This document shows positions 16,018 to 23,413 of a stretch of DNA of 62,285 bases, piece by piece. Every line of letters begins with the position of its first letter. Position 1 is the stretch's first letter. The stretch spans positions 1 to 62,285 of the forward strand of contig JAGMCR010000008.1 in NCBI GenBank assembly GCA_023129115.1, given 5' to 3'. The notes under the pieces are model-generated. The model was not told the DNA's origin, searched no databases, and was given only the letters and a program-made list of their open reading frames with translations. This DNA comes from Candidatus Iainarchaeum sp. GTDB lineage: Archaea; B1Sed10-29; WALL01. The translations under genes and the position numbers were made by a program.

Positions 16018-16415
16018 TTCTCCCACAAGTCCCCTATCTTGCCCTCTGCCAGCTTCTCGACCCCGAACTCCTTCTGCTTGTCCGGGACCATAATCAGGGC
16101 GGGCCACTCGATGCCGAGCTCCCACGCCGCGCGTATCCGCCTGTGCCCGTCGATGAGCAAATCGCGGTCCCGCTTCCGCAGCACTATCACGGGCGTGTTG
16201 TAGCCGTGGCCAATGGCGCGCTTTATCTCCTCGACCTTCTGCCCGTAAGTGACAACGTTCTCGAGGCTTGGGAGGGTGTAGTACAACTCCTTTATCTCGG
16301 CGGGGCTGAGCATTTCCTCTCGCTTGACGAACTTGACTTCCTCGTGCAGGGAGTGGTAGTACTCAAGGATTTTGTCGAACAAATCCCGTTCCTCGTGGGG
16401 CTGTATGAGTGTCAT
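16014..16415 (-). CDS. ParB/sulfiredoxin-like domain protein
   Basis: 133-aa protein with the ParB-type nucleotide-binding motif LLIDGHRRIRAAWELGI (GHRR) in its C-terminal half. Free-standing ParB-like domains can be nucleases, kinases or CTPases, so the function is open. The start ATG at 16415 is 26 nt from the TATA element CTTATAAAG (16437-16445, reverse strand). It is followed by GDPD with a 4-nt overlap, a two-gene operon. Confidence 0.7.
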   Translation of the reverse strand: MTLIQPHEERDLFDKILEYYHSLHEEVKFVKREEMLSPAEIKELYYTLPSLENVVTYGQKVEEIKRAIGHGYNTPVIVLRKRDRDLLIDGHRRIRAAWELGIEWPALIMVPDKQKEFGVEKLAEGKIGDLWEK

Positions 16416-16497
16416 TGGGCAAATAACTCGCAACCGCTTTATAAGCTTTGTTGCAAATCCGGCTTTTTTTTATACCCCCTCATTCACAACAGCTTCC

Positions 16498-17082
16498 ATG
16501 CGACCCATGTTCATAGTATTCGAGGGCCTGGACGGCTCAGGCCAGTCCACCCAGGCCACTATCCTCTCGGCACGCCTCAACGAGGGCACCAAGTCCGTGG
16601 TCACCAAAGAGCCCACGAACAACCTCATCGGCGGCCTCATCCGCGCCCAGCTCACCAAGGAATGGTCCACGACCCAGGAATGCCTCCAGCTATTGTTCGC
16701 CGCGGACCGCGCGCACCACCTAGAGCGCACTGTCGAGCCCGCGCTCGCCAAGGGCTTCAACGTCGTGAGCGACCGCTACATGTTCTCGTCCATTGCCTAC
16801 GGCTCGGTGAGCGCGGACAAGGAGTGGCTAAAGCAAATCAACTCCAAGTTCCGCCTGCCGGACCACACCTTCTTCCTCGACGTCCCGCCGAAGACCTGCA
16901 TCAAGCGCATGGAGTCGTCCCGGTTCGAGCTCGAATTGTTCGAGCAGAGCGACTACCTCGAAAAAGTGCGCGAGAACTACCTCCAGCTCTCGAAAGAGTA
17001 CGCCAACTTCCACGTTATTGACGGCGACCGCCACAAGGAAGAGGTCCACAACGACATCGTGAAGGTGCTCGGGAATGATTGA
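16498..17082 (+). CDS. tmk: thymidylate kinase
   Basis: 194-aa dTMP kinase (ATP + dTMP gives ADP + dTDP). P-loop FEGLDGSGQSTQ at residues 8-19, the DR motif VVSDRYMFSSIAYG and a LID region near the C-terminus. Gln replaces the usual Lys in GSGKST (GSGQST), as in several archaeal dTMP kinases. ATG 16498 is 27 nt from a TATA element (16464-16475). Its end overlaps the start of the next gene by 8 nt. Confidence 0.92.
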   Translation: MRPMFIVFEGLDGSGQSTQATILSARLNEGTKSVVTKEPTNNLIGGLIRAQLTKEWSTTQECLQLLFAADRAHHLERTVEPALAKGFNVVSDRYMFSSIAYGSVSADKEWLKQINSKFRLPDHTFFLDVPPKTCIKRMESSRFELELFEQSDYLEKVRENYLQLSKEYANFHVIDGDRHKEEVHNDIVKVLGND

Positions 17083-17557
17083 GGCCTATCACATCGAGCC
17101 CACCGAGGCCCGCGAGACCATCGTCGGCCAGGGCAACTTCTCGCTGAAGACCGTCGACGACCTGGCGCGCGCGTTGATTGCGACCGCGTCCGGAATCAAG
17201 GTCGGCGTCGCGATGAACGACGGCGGCATGTCCATCACGCGCACGAGCGGCAACGACCCAGTGCTCGAGAAGGACGCGGGGCGCATCTGCCACGACCTCG
17301 GCGCGGGGCACGCGTTCGTCTGCCTCGTCGAAAAAGCGTTTCCAATCAACCTCTTGAACGACTTGTCGCACGTCCACGGCGTGGTCACAATCTTCGCCGC
17401 GACCGCCAACCCGCTCGACGTCTTGGTGTACAAGACCGGGCTCGGCAAGGCAGTCATCGGCGTGGTCGACGGCAAGGCCCCGACCGCTATAGAAGAAGAG
17501 CCCGACAAGCAAAGGCGCAAGGAAACCCTCAAAAAGTTTGGCTACCACCTGGGGTAA
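17075..17557 (+). CDS. adenosine-specific kinase (DUF355) family protein
   Basis: 160-aa protein of the archaeal/thermophile adenosine-specific kinase family (PF04008), usual length 160-165 aa. Recognisable segments include VGQGNFSLKTVDDLARAL, the KVGVAMNDG stretch, GAGHAFV and VHGVVTIFAATANPLDVLV. The biochemical role in nucleoside salvage is known for few members. It is coupled to tmk by an 8-nt overlap (ATGATTGA), which fits nucleotide metabolism. Confidence 0.88.
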   Translation: MIEAYHIEPTEARETIVGQGNFSLKTVDDLARALIATASGIKVGVAMNDGGMSITRTSGNDPVLEKDAGRICHDLGAGHAFVCLVEKAFPINLLNDLSHVHGVVTIFAATANPLDVLVYKTGLGKAVIGVVDGKAPTAIEEEPDKQRRKETLKKFGYHLG

Positions 17558-17591
17558 AAGCTTTTTATATTTTGTTTTCCTTATTCTTGGT

Positions 17592-18431
17592 ATGATTGCC
17601 CACCGCTGGGAAATGAAGGCGCCTGAGCGCAAGGCACTGAAAAAGTCTCTTGCCAAGAGCGACGGCAAGGCAAACGCTGTGATGCACCTAGGTTTTTTTG
17701 GCGGCCTCGAGGAAGGAGCTATCCCGGGGTACTCGGAATTCTTGGGCAGGGTCAAGGACTTCTTGAGGAGGGACAAAAAGCCCGTGTTTTTCTTTGTTCC
17801 GCATAACGAAACACCAGTTATGGAATCAACTATCAAAAACATGGGGCTTGGCGTGCCCGTGGTTATTGTGCCAACGTTTAGGGCCTGTGCTGTGCCTGCC
17901 CACAAAGACAAAAAGAAGCGGGAGGAGTACACCTGGCCGGAAACCATGAAGCAAGCGAAAGAGTTCGAGGAGGCGCAGTGGAAAGAACTCGCCAGTGATT
18001 TGGAGGGCTTGGGAGTGCGCGAGCTGGCTGTTGGCGGCGAGGTTGGGGGGTACAAGCGGTTTGGGGAGATTGCTGAAAAAGCAACTAGTGTTGAGAAGGC
18101 TGTGAAACAAGTAAGGAGGCATATGTATCACGACATTTCCAGGCCGCGTGACAAGGAGCGGTTTATTGAAGGGGAGATTGCAAGGAAAATCGCGCACGGC
18201 AAGAAGAATGAGTCGAAGGCTGTGAAATGGTTCAAAAAAGGTTTTTACCCACGGGATGGTTGTGTTGGCGAGTTGCTCGTCAGCATTGCGAGGCACTCTG
18301 ACCAAATCAAGCTCCGCCCCCTCGCTAACTTGATGTGGGAGAATTTTCCGGGCGACAAAGAATTAGGCGAGCCCAAGGAAAAACGGGTTGGGCGCATAAA
18401 ACGCTTTTTCAAGAAAGTTTTCCGTCAATGA
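17592..18431 (+). CDS. hypothetical protein
   Basis: 279-aa soluble protein that I do not recognise. It has an alpha/beta-looking N-terminal half (VFFFVPHNETPVMESTIKNMG, VPVVIVPTFRAC) and a basic amphipathic C-terminus (VGRIKRFFKKVFRQ). The motif HNET followed by a second conserved-looking block (GGEVGGYKRFG) could mark an active site. The start ATG at 17592 is 26 nt from the TATA element CTTTTTATAT. The 3' end overlaps the convergent HAD gene by 23 nt. Confidence 0.65.
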   Translation: MIAHRWEMKAPERKALKKSLAKSDGKANAVMHLGFFGGLEEGAIPGYSEFLGRVKDFLRRDKKPVFFFVPHNETPVMESTIKNMGLGVPVVIVPTFRACAVPAHKDKKKREEYTWPETMKQAKEFEEAQWKELASDLEGLGVRELAVGGEVGGYKRFGEIAEKATSVEKAVKQVRRHMYHDISRPRDKERFIEGEIARKIAHGKKNESKAVKWFKKGFYPRDGCVGELLVSIARHSDQIKLRPLANLMWENFPGDKELGEPKEKRVGRIKRFFKKVFRQ

Positions 18432-19053
18432 GTTCTGGAAGCTTAGCGATTGAATCAAGCACTTCCACGTCGCCGAAGTCCTGCTTTTCGTTGTGGCCCG
18501 TGAGCACGGCAATGAACTTGATGCCTGCCCCCGCCGCTGCCGCCTCGTCGTTGGGCGAGTCGCCAACGTACACTGTCTCTTCCCTGGTTATGCCCTTGAG
18601 CCCCAGCACGGTGAGCGCGGGGCCGAACACCCTGCCGTCGGGCTTGCACACGGGCGTCATGCCCTCGCCGTGCACAAACTCGAACCACTCGAGGTCAAAC
18701 CCTTCTTTTTGGAGCTGGCGCTCGGCGCTGTCGGTTGGCTTGCCGGTGACAATCCCGAGCACGAACCCCGCCTGCTTCAGCTTCCGGACTGCGTCGACCG
18801 CGCCGGGAAAGGCGGCGTACCCCTTCCTGGGCGTCCTGGAATAAACAGAAACGAATTCTTCGACGTCGACGTCGGGCCACATGTCGTGGATGGCTGTTCT
18901 CCAGCCCTTGCCGCTCTGCCTAGTGTACTCTTCGCGGCTGGCGGACCGTAGCCCCATTTCTTTTGCAGTGGCCTCGTGCCTCTGTATAATCGTCTGGAGC
19001 GAGTCAATCAGCGTCCCGTCGACGTCCAGAATAACTGCCTTTAGCCGTGCCAT
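18409..19053 (-). CDS. HAD-family phosphatase (phosphoglycolate-phosphatase-like)
   Basis: 214-aa haloacid-dehalogenase hydrolase with a C1 cap. Motif I DVDGTLIDS (residues 9-17), motif II TGKP, a Lys in CKPDG, and motif IV YVGDSPND. It is close to phosphoglycolate phosphatase or beta-phosphoglucomutase-type enzymes; the substrate cannot be fixed. The start ATG lies only 4 nt after the 3' end of tRNA-Ala on the same strand, so tRNase Z cleavage would yield an almost leaderless mRNA. Confidence 0.88.
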   Translation of the reverse strand: MARLKAVILDVDGTLIDSLQTIIQRHEATAKEMGLRSASREEYTRQSGKGWRTAIHDMWPDVDVEEFVSVYSRTPRKGYAAFPGAVDAVRKLKQAGFVLGIVTGKPTDSAERQLQKEGFDLEWFEFVHGEGMTPVCKPDGRVFGPALTVLGLKGITREETVYVGDSPNDEAAAAGAGIKFIAVLTGHNEKQDFGDVEVLDSIAKLPELIDGKLS

Positions 19054-19057
19054 GAAG

Positions 19058-19153
19058 TGGACTTGGGGGGATTTGAACCCCCGACCTCAACGTGTTCCGG
19101 AACCGCTAGCGATTCTTGCGAACGTTGCGCTCTTCCGACTGAGCTACAAGCCC
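19058..19153 (-). tRNA. tRNA-Ala (anticodon CGC) with a 23-nt intron
   Basis: Acceptor GGGCTTG/CAAGTCC contains the G3:U70 wobble that identifies alanine tRNAs. Discriminator A, anticodon loop TTCGCA|A after splicing (anticodon CGC). The intron lies at 19094-19116, between positions 37 and 38. It forms a canonical bulge-helix-bulge: anticodon stem CAACG/CGTTG, bulges CA|A and AC|A, central helix TTCG/CGGA and inner helix GAATCG/CGGTTC. No CCA is encoded. Confidence 0.93.
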
Positions 19154-19224
19154 GTGCTCCTCTTTTCTATAAAGATAACTATTTAAACTTTAACTCCAGA
19201 ATAAAGCCCGCGAGGTGCTTAGAT

Positions 19225-19605
19225 ATGTCTCTTTTGCTTAAAGGACGAGTGGTTTCTGGTGACAAAACGGGGGCGTATTTCATCAGCAAGTACGCTGCCA
19301 AGATGAAGGCCAGGCTCGGCTACGACCCGTTCCCGGGCACGCTCAACATCGAGGTGCCGGTGGCCCCGAGCTTCCCCACGCGCTCGAACTTCATTTCTTC
19401 GTGGACAGACTCCGGCAAGCAGTTCGGCGCGGTGTGGATGTACCCCGCCGTGATGCTGAACACCAAGGTAACCGTTGTAGTCCCCGAGCTCACGCACCAC
19501 GGCAGCAAAGTCGTCGAAGTAATCTCGCAGCACTGCCTCCGCGCAAAGTTCCACCTCAAGGACGGCGACTACGTGGAAGTCGAGGTAGAGGAATTCACCC
19601 GATAA
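19225..19605 (+). CDS. ribK: archaeal CTP-dependent riboflavin kinase
   Basis: 126-aa protein of the DUF120/RibK family, which converts riboflavin + CTP to FMN. It carries the cradle-loop barrel signatures GDKTGAYFISKYAAKM, LGYDPFPGTLNIEV and DYVEVEV near the end. The length is normal for stand-alone RibK. ATG 19225 has GAGGTG 8 nt upstream. It is convergent with the ferredoxin-thioredoxin gene (11-nt overlap) and shares the upstream AT-rich promoter zone with tRNA-Ala. Confidence 0.92.
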   Translation: MSLLLKGRVVSGDKTGAYFISKYAAKMKARLGYDPFPGTLNIEVPVAPSFPTRSNFISSWTDSGKQFGAVWMYPAVMLNTKVTVVVPELTHHGSKVVEVISQHCLRAKFHLKDGDYVEVEVEEFTR

Positions 19606-20203
19606 TCGCGTTGACCTTTCCCAGCAGTTCTTTCTTCCTGCCTATGCCGTAGTAGCCCTCAACCTTTCCCTTGAGCTCGCCGCCCTCGAAAAACGCGAGG
19701 CACGGCAGTTCAGTGATGCCGTACTTTTTCAAGAGCTCTGAGCCCGGAACAACCTCTATCTTCCGGTACTTCACAGCCATCTCGCCAAACAATTGCTTGA
19801 TGGGGATGCTATTTATGAGGCACTTGATTGTCTCCGGAGCATAGAACTCGACCACCGCCAGCTGCGTGGCCTCAAGAATCTGCACGCCGAACCGCTCCCT
19901 GCAAATCTCGAACGCACGGTCGACTGTCTCCGCGCCGTACCTGTCGACGAACAAGTCCGAGACCTGGCGGGGGTCATCGTCGATTTCTTTTTTGATTCGC
20001 TGGTACTCCTCATCACTGCCAGCGACGCGGATGGCCCCCACCGGGCACGATTTTTCACACGCGCCGCAGCTCACGCACTTGGCGTCATCAATCCCAATTT
20101 TACTGTTTTCCTCGTCCCAGAAAAGCGCGTGCGTCGGGCAAATCCCAATGCCCGAGCAGTCCTTGGAGTTGTCGCAAATCTTCCGGTTAATCAAAACCGC
20201 CAT
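19595..20203 (-). CDS. ferredoxin fused to a thioredoxin-like domain
   Basis: 202-aa redox protein. The N-terminal 60 residues form a bacterial-type 4Fe-4S domain: an irregular first motif (C10, C16, C22-Pro) and a full second motif CVSCGACEKSCP. The C-terminal about 90 residues have a thioredoxin fold (VVEFYAPETIKC, cis-Pro segment ITELPCLAFFEGG), but the WCGPC site is changed so that only the second Cys remains, with another Cys after the cis-Pro. It probably transfers electrons or binds a partner rather than acting as a classical thioredoxin. Confidence 0.8.
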   Translation of the reverse strand: MAVLINRKICDNSKDCSGIGICPTHALFWDEENSKIGIDDAKCVSCGACEKSCPVGAIRVAGSDEEYQRIKKEIDDDPRQVSDLFVDRYGAETVDRAFEICRERFGVQILEATQLAVVEFYAPETIKCLINSIPIKQLFGEMAVKYRKIEVVPGSELLKKYGITELPCLAFFEGGELKGKVEGYYGIGRKKELLGKVNAIIG

Positions 20204-20256
20204 AACCCTTATTCTGCACGTAAACCTTTTTATTCCCGACCCGTGTTTCCTGCTTT

Positions 20257-20679
20257 ATGAAGAAGATAGGCCGCGACCCTGTCAAAAAGCACATGCGCAA
20301 GAAGTTCCCCACCCTGAAGCCAGGCGACTCCATCGCCAGGGCAGTCAAGGTGTTCAAGGGGACCACGCTCTCCGCGATTCCAGTGCTCAGCAACGGCAAC
20401 TTCGTGGGAGAGCTCCACGAAAGCGACCTACTCAAGCTCGCGGTCGACCCCACGCGCGTCTCAGAGGCAAAGGTCGCGCGCTCAGGCCTCGCGTTCTTCG
20501 CCGAAAAAGTAAGTGAATTGATGACGCGCCACGAGGACACCATCGCGCCAGACGCCCTTGTGTCCGAGGCCGCGCTCATGATGCTCAACGACGGCGACGC
20601 AATCGTCCCGGTCACTGAAGGCGGCAAAATAGTCGGCGTAATCACGAGGCAAGACATAGTCAACAGGATGGTGAAGTAA
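20257..20679 (+). CDS. CBS-domain pair protein
   Basis: 140-aa protein consisting of two CBS motifs (AIPVLSNGNFVGELHESDLL and IVPVTEGGKIVGVITRQDIV), which bind adenosine ligands and usually sense energy state. ATG 20257 is 27 nt from a TATA element (about 20225-20235). Its stop overlaps the ATG of the antiporter gene (TAATG), so it may be a regulatory subunit translated with the transporter. Confidence 0.88.
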   Translation: MKKIGRDPVKKHMRKKFPTLKPGDSIARAVKVFKGTTLSAIPVLSNGNFVGELHESDLLKLAVDPTRVSEAKVARSGLAFFAEKVSELMTRHEDTIAPDALVSEAALMMLNDGDAIVPVTEGGKIVGVITRQDIVNRMVK

Positions 20680-21827
20680 TGGAGTTCCTCCTCGACCTCG
20701 CGCTGGTCCTCATCCTCGCCAAAGTCTTCGGCGAGTTCTTCGAGCGCATCGAAATGCCCGAGCTCCTCGGCGCCATCGTCGCCGGGTTCCTGCTTGGCCC
20801 CATCCTGGGCTTGGTCGACATTAACAACATCGCGGCGTTCGGCCAAGTCGGATTGATACTATTACTGTTCATCGTGGGCTTCGAGGAAGTCAACCTGGAG
20901 CAAATGCTCCGCAACAAAAAGTCCTCGGTAATGGCTGGCCTGTTCGGCTCCATACTCCCCCTAATCGCGGGCTACTTACTCGCCCAGTACTTCGGCTTCG
21001 GGTTCGGCGCGTCGCTCTTCATCGGCGTCGCCCTCGCAGCCACTTCAATAACCATTTCGCTCGGCTCGTTCATAGCCAAAGGCCAGCTCAACACCCGCGT
21101 CGGCCGCACCATACTCGGCGCGTCCGTGGTGGACGACATCGTGGGCCTCTTCCTCCTCGCGTTCGTCGTGTCCATGGCGGCCACCGGCGCGCTCCCGTCG
21201 CTTGGCGAGCTGGGCAGCATAGTGTTTGGCATGGTCGCGTTCGCGGCCATCTTCTTGGTCGCGGGCTGGCTGTTCCCCAAGCTCGTCGCAATCTCCAAGC
21301 GCTTCGAGGCAGAGGAGGCACAGTTCTCCGTGACAATCGTCCTGGTAATCCTCCTGGCGTTCCTCGCGGACAAGCTCGGGCTCTCCACAGTCCTCGGCGC
21401 GTTCCTAGCGGGAGTAATCCTGTCCCACACGTCAATCGGCACCAAGCGCTTCTCTGGCAAGCTCGATGTCATTTCCGAGGGCTTCTTCATCCCCCTGTTC
21501 TTCGCGTGGGTGGGGCTGCAAATCGTGGTGGACGCCAGCGCGCTCAGCATGTTCACACTCGCCCTCGTGGCAGTTGCCCTGGCGTCCAAGATGATCGCGT
21601 GCTACGGCGCAGGAATGCTGTCGGGCCTGAACAACAAGGAGTCCCTCGCGCTCGGCATCGGCATGATTCCCCGCGGCGAGGTGGCGATGGTAATTCTCGT
21701 GCTTGGCACGGGCATCGGCGTCCTCTCCGCCAGCGTGTTCAGCTCGTTCCTCATACTGATTTTCGTGAGCGTGTTCCTAACGCCAGTGCTCCTCTCGCCG
21801 CTCTTGTCCGGCAAGCTGCCGAAGTGA
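20679..21827 (+). CDS. CPA2-family cation:proton antiporter
   Basis: 382-aa polytopic membrane protein (about 11-12 TM segments) of the monovalent cation:proton antiporter-2 family. It shows the LLGAIVAGFLLGP entrance motif, the paired acidic motif SVVDDIVG (DD, typical of electrogenic or Kef/NapA-type members) and the IPRGEVAMVILVLG motif. It lacks the RCK/TrkA domain of Kef channels. The upstream, translationally coupled CBS protein may provide regulation in trans. Confidence 0.9.
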   Translation: MEFLLDLALVLILAKVFGEFFERIEMPELLGAIVAGFLLGPILGLVDINNIAAFGQVGLILLLFIVGFEEVNLEQMLRNKKSSVMAGLFGSILPLIAGYLLAQYFGFGFGASLFIGVALAATSITISLGSFIAKGQLNTRVGRTILGASVVDDIVGLFLLAFVVSMAATGALPSLGELGSIVFGMVAFAAIFLVAGWLFPKLVAISKRFEAEEAQFSVTIVLVILLAFLADKLGLSTVLGAFLAGVILSHTSIGTKRFSGKLDVISEGFFIPLFFAWVGLQIVVDASALSMFTLALVAVALASKMIACYGAGMLSGLNNKESLALGIGMIPRGEVAMVILVLGTGIGVLSASVFSSFLILIFVSVFLTPVLLSPLLSGKLPK

Positions 21828-21864
21828 CGAAAGCCTTTTATTCCCCCCGTTCGTTGAACCGCTC

Positions 21865-21969
21865 ATGCGAGCAGCCCAAACCTGGGCTACCCCGACAATC
21901 TTTGGGGATTCGCCAGGTGGCGCGGTCGACTAAAAGCGGGGGGCAAGCCCCCGCGGATAGGCAGGTGAT
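21865..21969 (+). ncRNA. structured leader RNA upstream of the riboflavin-synthase-like gene
   Basis: A TATA element (CTTTTATTCC, about 21834-21843) predicts transcription from about 21865, 109 nt before the start of the next gene. The leader folds into four consecutive hairpins: AGCCC/GGGCT (21873-21888), CCCC/GGGG (21890-21907), CGCC/GGCG (21911-21922) and a 7-bp GCGGGGG/CCCCCGC (21936-21954) directly before the ribosome-binding site AGGTGAT. Long leaders are rare in this window. It may be a riboswitch or thermosensor, but no known class was recognised. Confidence 0.45.
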
Positions 21970-21973
21970 ATGA

Positions 21974-22411
21974 GTGAGAGCAGGAATAGTTGAAGTATTA
22001 AGCGCAGAAGAGGTAAACAACTTCCTTGAGTCAGAGTTCGAGAAGGAAGTCTCCACGCTCGAAATCAAGCGCGAGCTCGTGCCGACCATCGACGACGCAG
22101 CGCTGGGCGCGAAGCGCCTCATCGAGGACACTGCGTGCGACTTCGTCGTGATTGGCTATGCCCTTGAGGAGGGCGAGAAGCTTTCCCAGGCCTTCGAGAA
22201 CAGCATTCTCCACGCGCAGTTCACCTTGAAGAAAAACATTTTCCGCGTGATTGTCCCACACGACAAGAAGACAGAGGACTATGCCCGCGAGGCGGCCAAG
22301 GAAATAATCCGCTACTTCTACAAGCCGCACGAGCTCCAGCACGAGCGCAGCACCATGGCAGAGGGACAAGAGACCGACTCGTCGTTCAACCCGTTCGCCA
22401 TGTTCGGGTGA
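21974..22411 (+). CDS. ribC: archaeal riboflavin-synthase-like (RibC/lumazine synthase fold) protein
   Basis: 145-aa protein resembling archaeal riboflavin synthase (MJ1184 type), which dismutates 6,7-dimethyl-8-ribityllumazine. It begins RAGIVEV..., with VPTIDDAALGAKRLIEDTACDFVVIGYA in the expected order and a C-terminal EIIRYFYKPHEL helix. The start is GTG at 21974. An ATG at 21970 is in another frame and gives only a 7-codon ORF. It lies 4 nt before cutA. With ribK at 19225, two flavin genes occur within 3 kb. Confidence 0.7.
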   Translation: MRAGIVEVLSAEEVNNFLESEFEKEVSTLEIKRELVPTIDDAALGAKRLIEDTACDFVVIGYALEEGEKLSQAFENSILHAQFTLKKNIFRVIVPHDKKTEDYAREAAKEIIRYFYKPHELQHERSTMAEGQETDSSFNPFAMFG

Positions 22412-22415
22412 TTGA

Positions 22416-22712
22416 ATGATAATCGCGGTGACCACTTTTTCCACCGAGCGCGACGCCAGGATTGTGGCAAAAACAGTCGTCGACGAAAAGCTCGCGGCGT
22501 GCGCCCAGATAAGCAAAATCAATTCCGTCTACAGGTCCGAGGGCGAGATGAAGGACGAGACAGAGTACAAGCTCGTGCTAAAGACAACGAAAGAAAAGCT
22601 CCCCGCGCTCGAGGAAAAAGTGAAAGAAATGCACAAGTACTCCATGCCCCAATGGGTCTGGTGGGACGCAGAAGCATCCAAAGAATACGGGGACTGGGTC
22701 GAGAAAAGTTGA
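22416..22712 (+). CDS. cutA: divalent-cation tolerance protein CutA
   Basis: 98-aa CutA1 homologue, full length, trimeric in known structures and linked to divalent metal tolerance. It contains the conserved VVDEKLAACAQI and the C-terminal YSMPQWVWWDAEASKEYGDWV. Same operon as the ribC-like gene (4-nt gap). A diverged second copy of its last residues is found 650 bp downstream (23360-23413). Confidence 0.92.
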   Translation: MIIAVTTFSTERDARIVAKTVVDEKLAACAQISKINSVYRSEGEMKDETEYKLVLKTTKEKLPALEEKVKEMHKYSMPQWVWWDAEASKEYGDWVEKS

Positions 22713-22961
22713 TTACTCCAGAAGTAGCTTTTTGAGCTCTTTTAGTTTAGTTGGGTCCAGTGAAATCCTGGCCCCCTCTTTTTTCTTTTTGTACAATAGA
22801 AAGCCGTCACGTATCAGGCCTTTCACAGCCCTCCGGACTTCTTTGGCTTCCCCCACAGGAAATCCTTTGGCCGCGTTTTCTTCAAGCATTTGCTTGTTGC
22901 CTATATACCGCTTCCGCAGCATTTTCTTCAAAAGGGCTTTTTCGTGCCTATCAACTATCAT
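22713..22961 (-). CDS. small winged-helix protein
   Basis: 82-aa basic protein. LLKKMLRKRYIGNKQMLEENAA, EVRRAVKGLIRDGFLLYKKKKEGARISLDP has the order of a winged helix with a basic wing. I prefer ATG 22961 over the upstream in-frame ATG at 23012. TATA-like ATATTTAA (22986-22993) lies about 29 nt upstream of 22961, whereas 23012 overlaps another TATA element. Its stop directly abuts the cutA stop (convergent). Confidence 0.6.
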   Translation of the reverse strand: MIVDRHEKALLKKMLRKRYIGNKQMLEENAAKGFPVGEAKEVRRAVKGLIRDGFLLYKKKKEGARISLDPTKLKELKKLLLE

Positions 22962-23050
22962 CAAACCACTGATTGACTTGGTGTCATATTTAAGTTGATT
23001 TTTGGGAAACATTTATATTGTTGTTTGTTTACTATACTGGTGTGGTTTAA

Positions 23051-23356
23051 ATGGGTTTCGTTGACTTGTTTGGCGACACGACAATGTCAAGAGTCCTGGA
23101 TTTCTTGACTACTTATGAGGGGTTTGACTACTCCTTGACAGAGATGGCCAGGAATGCTGAAGTCAGTTACCGGAGTCTGCAGAGGATTTTCCCCCAGCTG
23201 GTTGAGTGGCAGTTCGTGAAGAAGACCCGCCGCATTGGCCGGGCTGAAATGTATACTGTAAACACGGACAACGAGATTGTCAAGGAATTGGATCGCCTGG
23301 CAACTGAAATTGATTTCCTGATGGTAGAGAAAAAAGCGCTTGCTGCAACTTCTTAA
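23051..23356 (+). CDS. winged-helix transcriptional regulator
   Basis: 101-aa protein with a predicted HTH (YSLTEMARNAEVSYRSLQRIF) and wing (FVKKTRRIGRAEMYTVN), followed by a C-terminal dimerisation helix. This is a common archaeal one-domain regulator type. A TATA element (ATTTATAT, 23011-23018) and GGTG ribosome-binding site precede ATG 23051. Together with the divergent wHTH gene at 22713 it fills the gap between cutA and a cutA 3' remnant, suggesting the pair was inserted. Confidence 0.75.
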   Translation: MGFVDLFGDTTMSRVLDFLTTYEGFDYSLTEMARNAEVSYRSLQRIFPQLVEWQFVKKTRRIGRAEMYTVNTDNEIVKELDRLATEIDFLMVEKKALAATS

Positions 23357-23359
23357 GGG

Positions 23360-23413
23360 GCCTGGTTCGAGGCCAACGCAAGCAAGGAGTACTCGGACTG
23401 GGTTTCCCGCTAA
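23360..23413 (+). pseudogene. remnant of a second cutA 3' end
   Basis: The reading [21 protein letters not shown] at 23360-23413 matches the C-terminus of the intact CutA (WWDAEASKEYGDWVEKS) in order and spacing but differs clearly in nucleotide sequence. It has no start and is only 17 codons, so it is a leftover of a displaced or duplicated cutA. Its stop overlaps the 3' end of the pyrophosphatase gene. Confidence 0.65.

Noticed and set aside
21865..21969. FMN riboswitch
   Set aside because: The conserved FMN-element sequences and the six-stem layout are absent.
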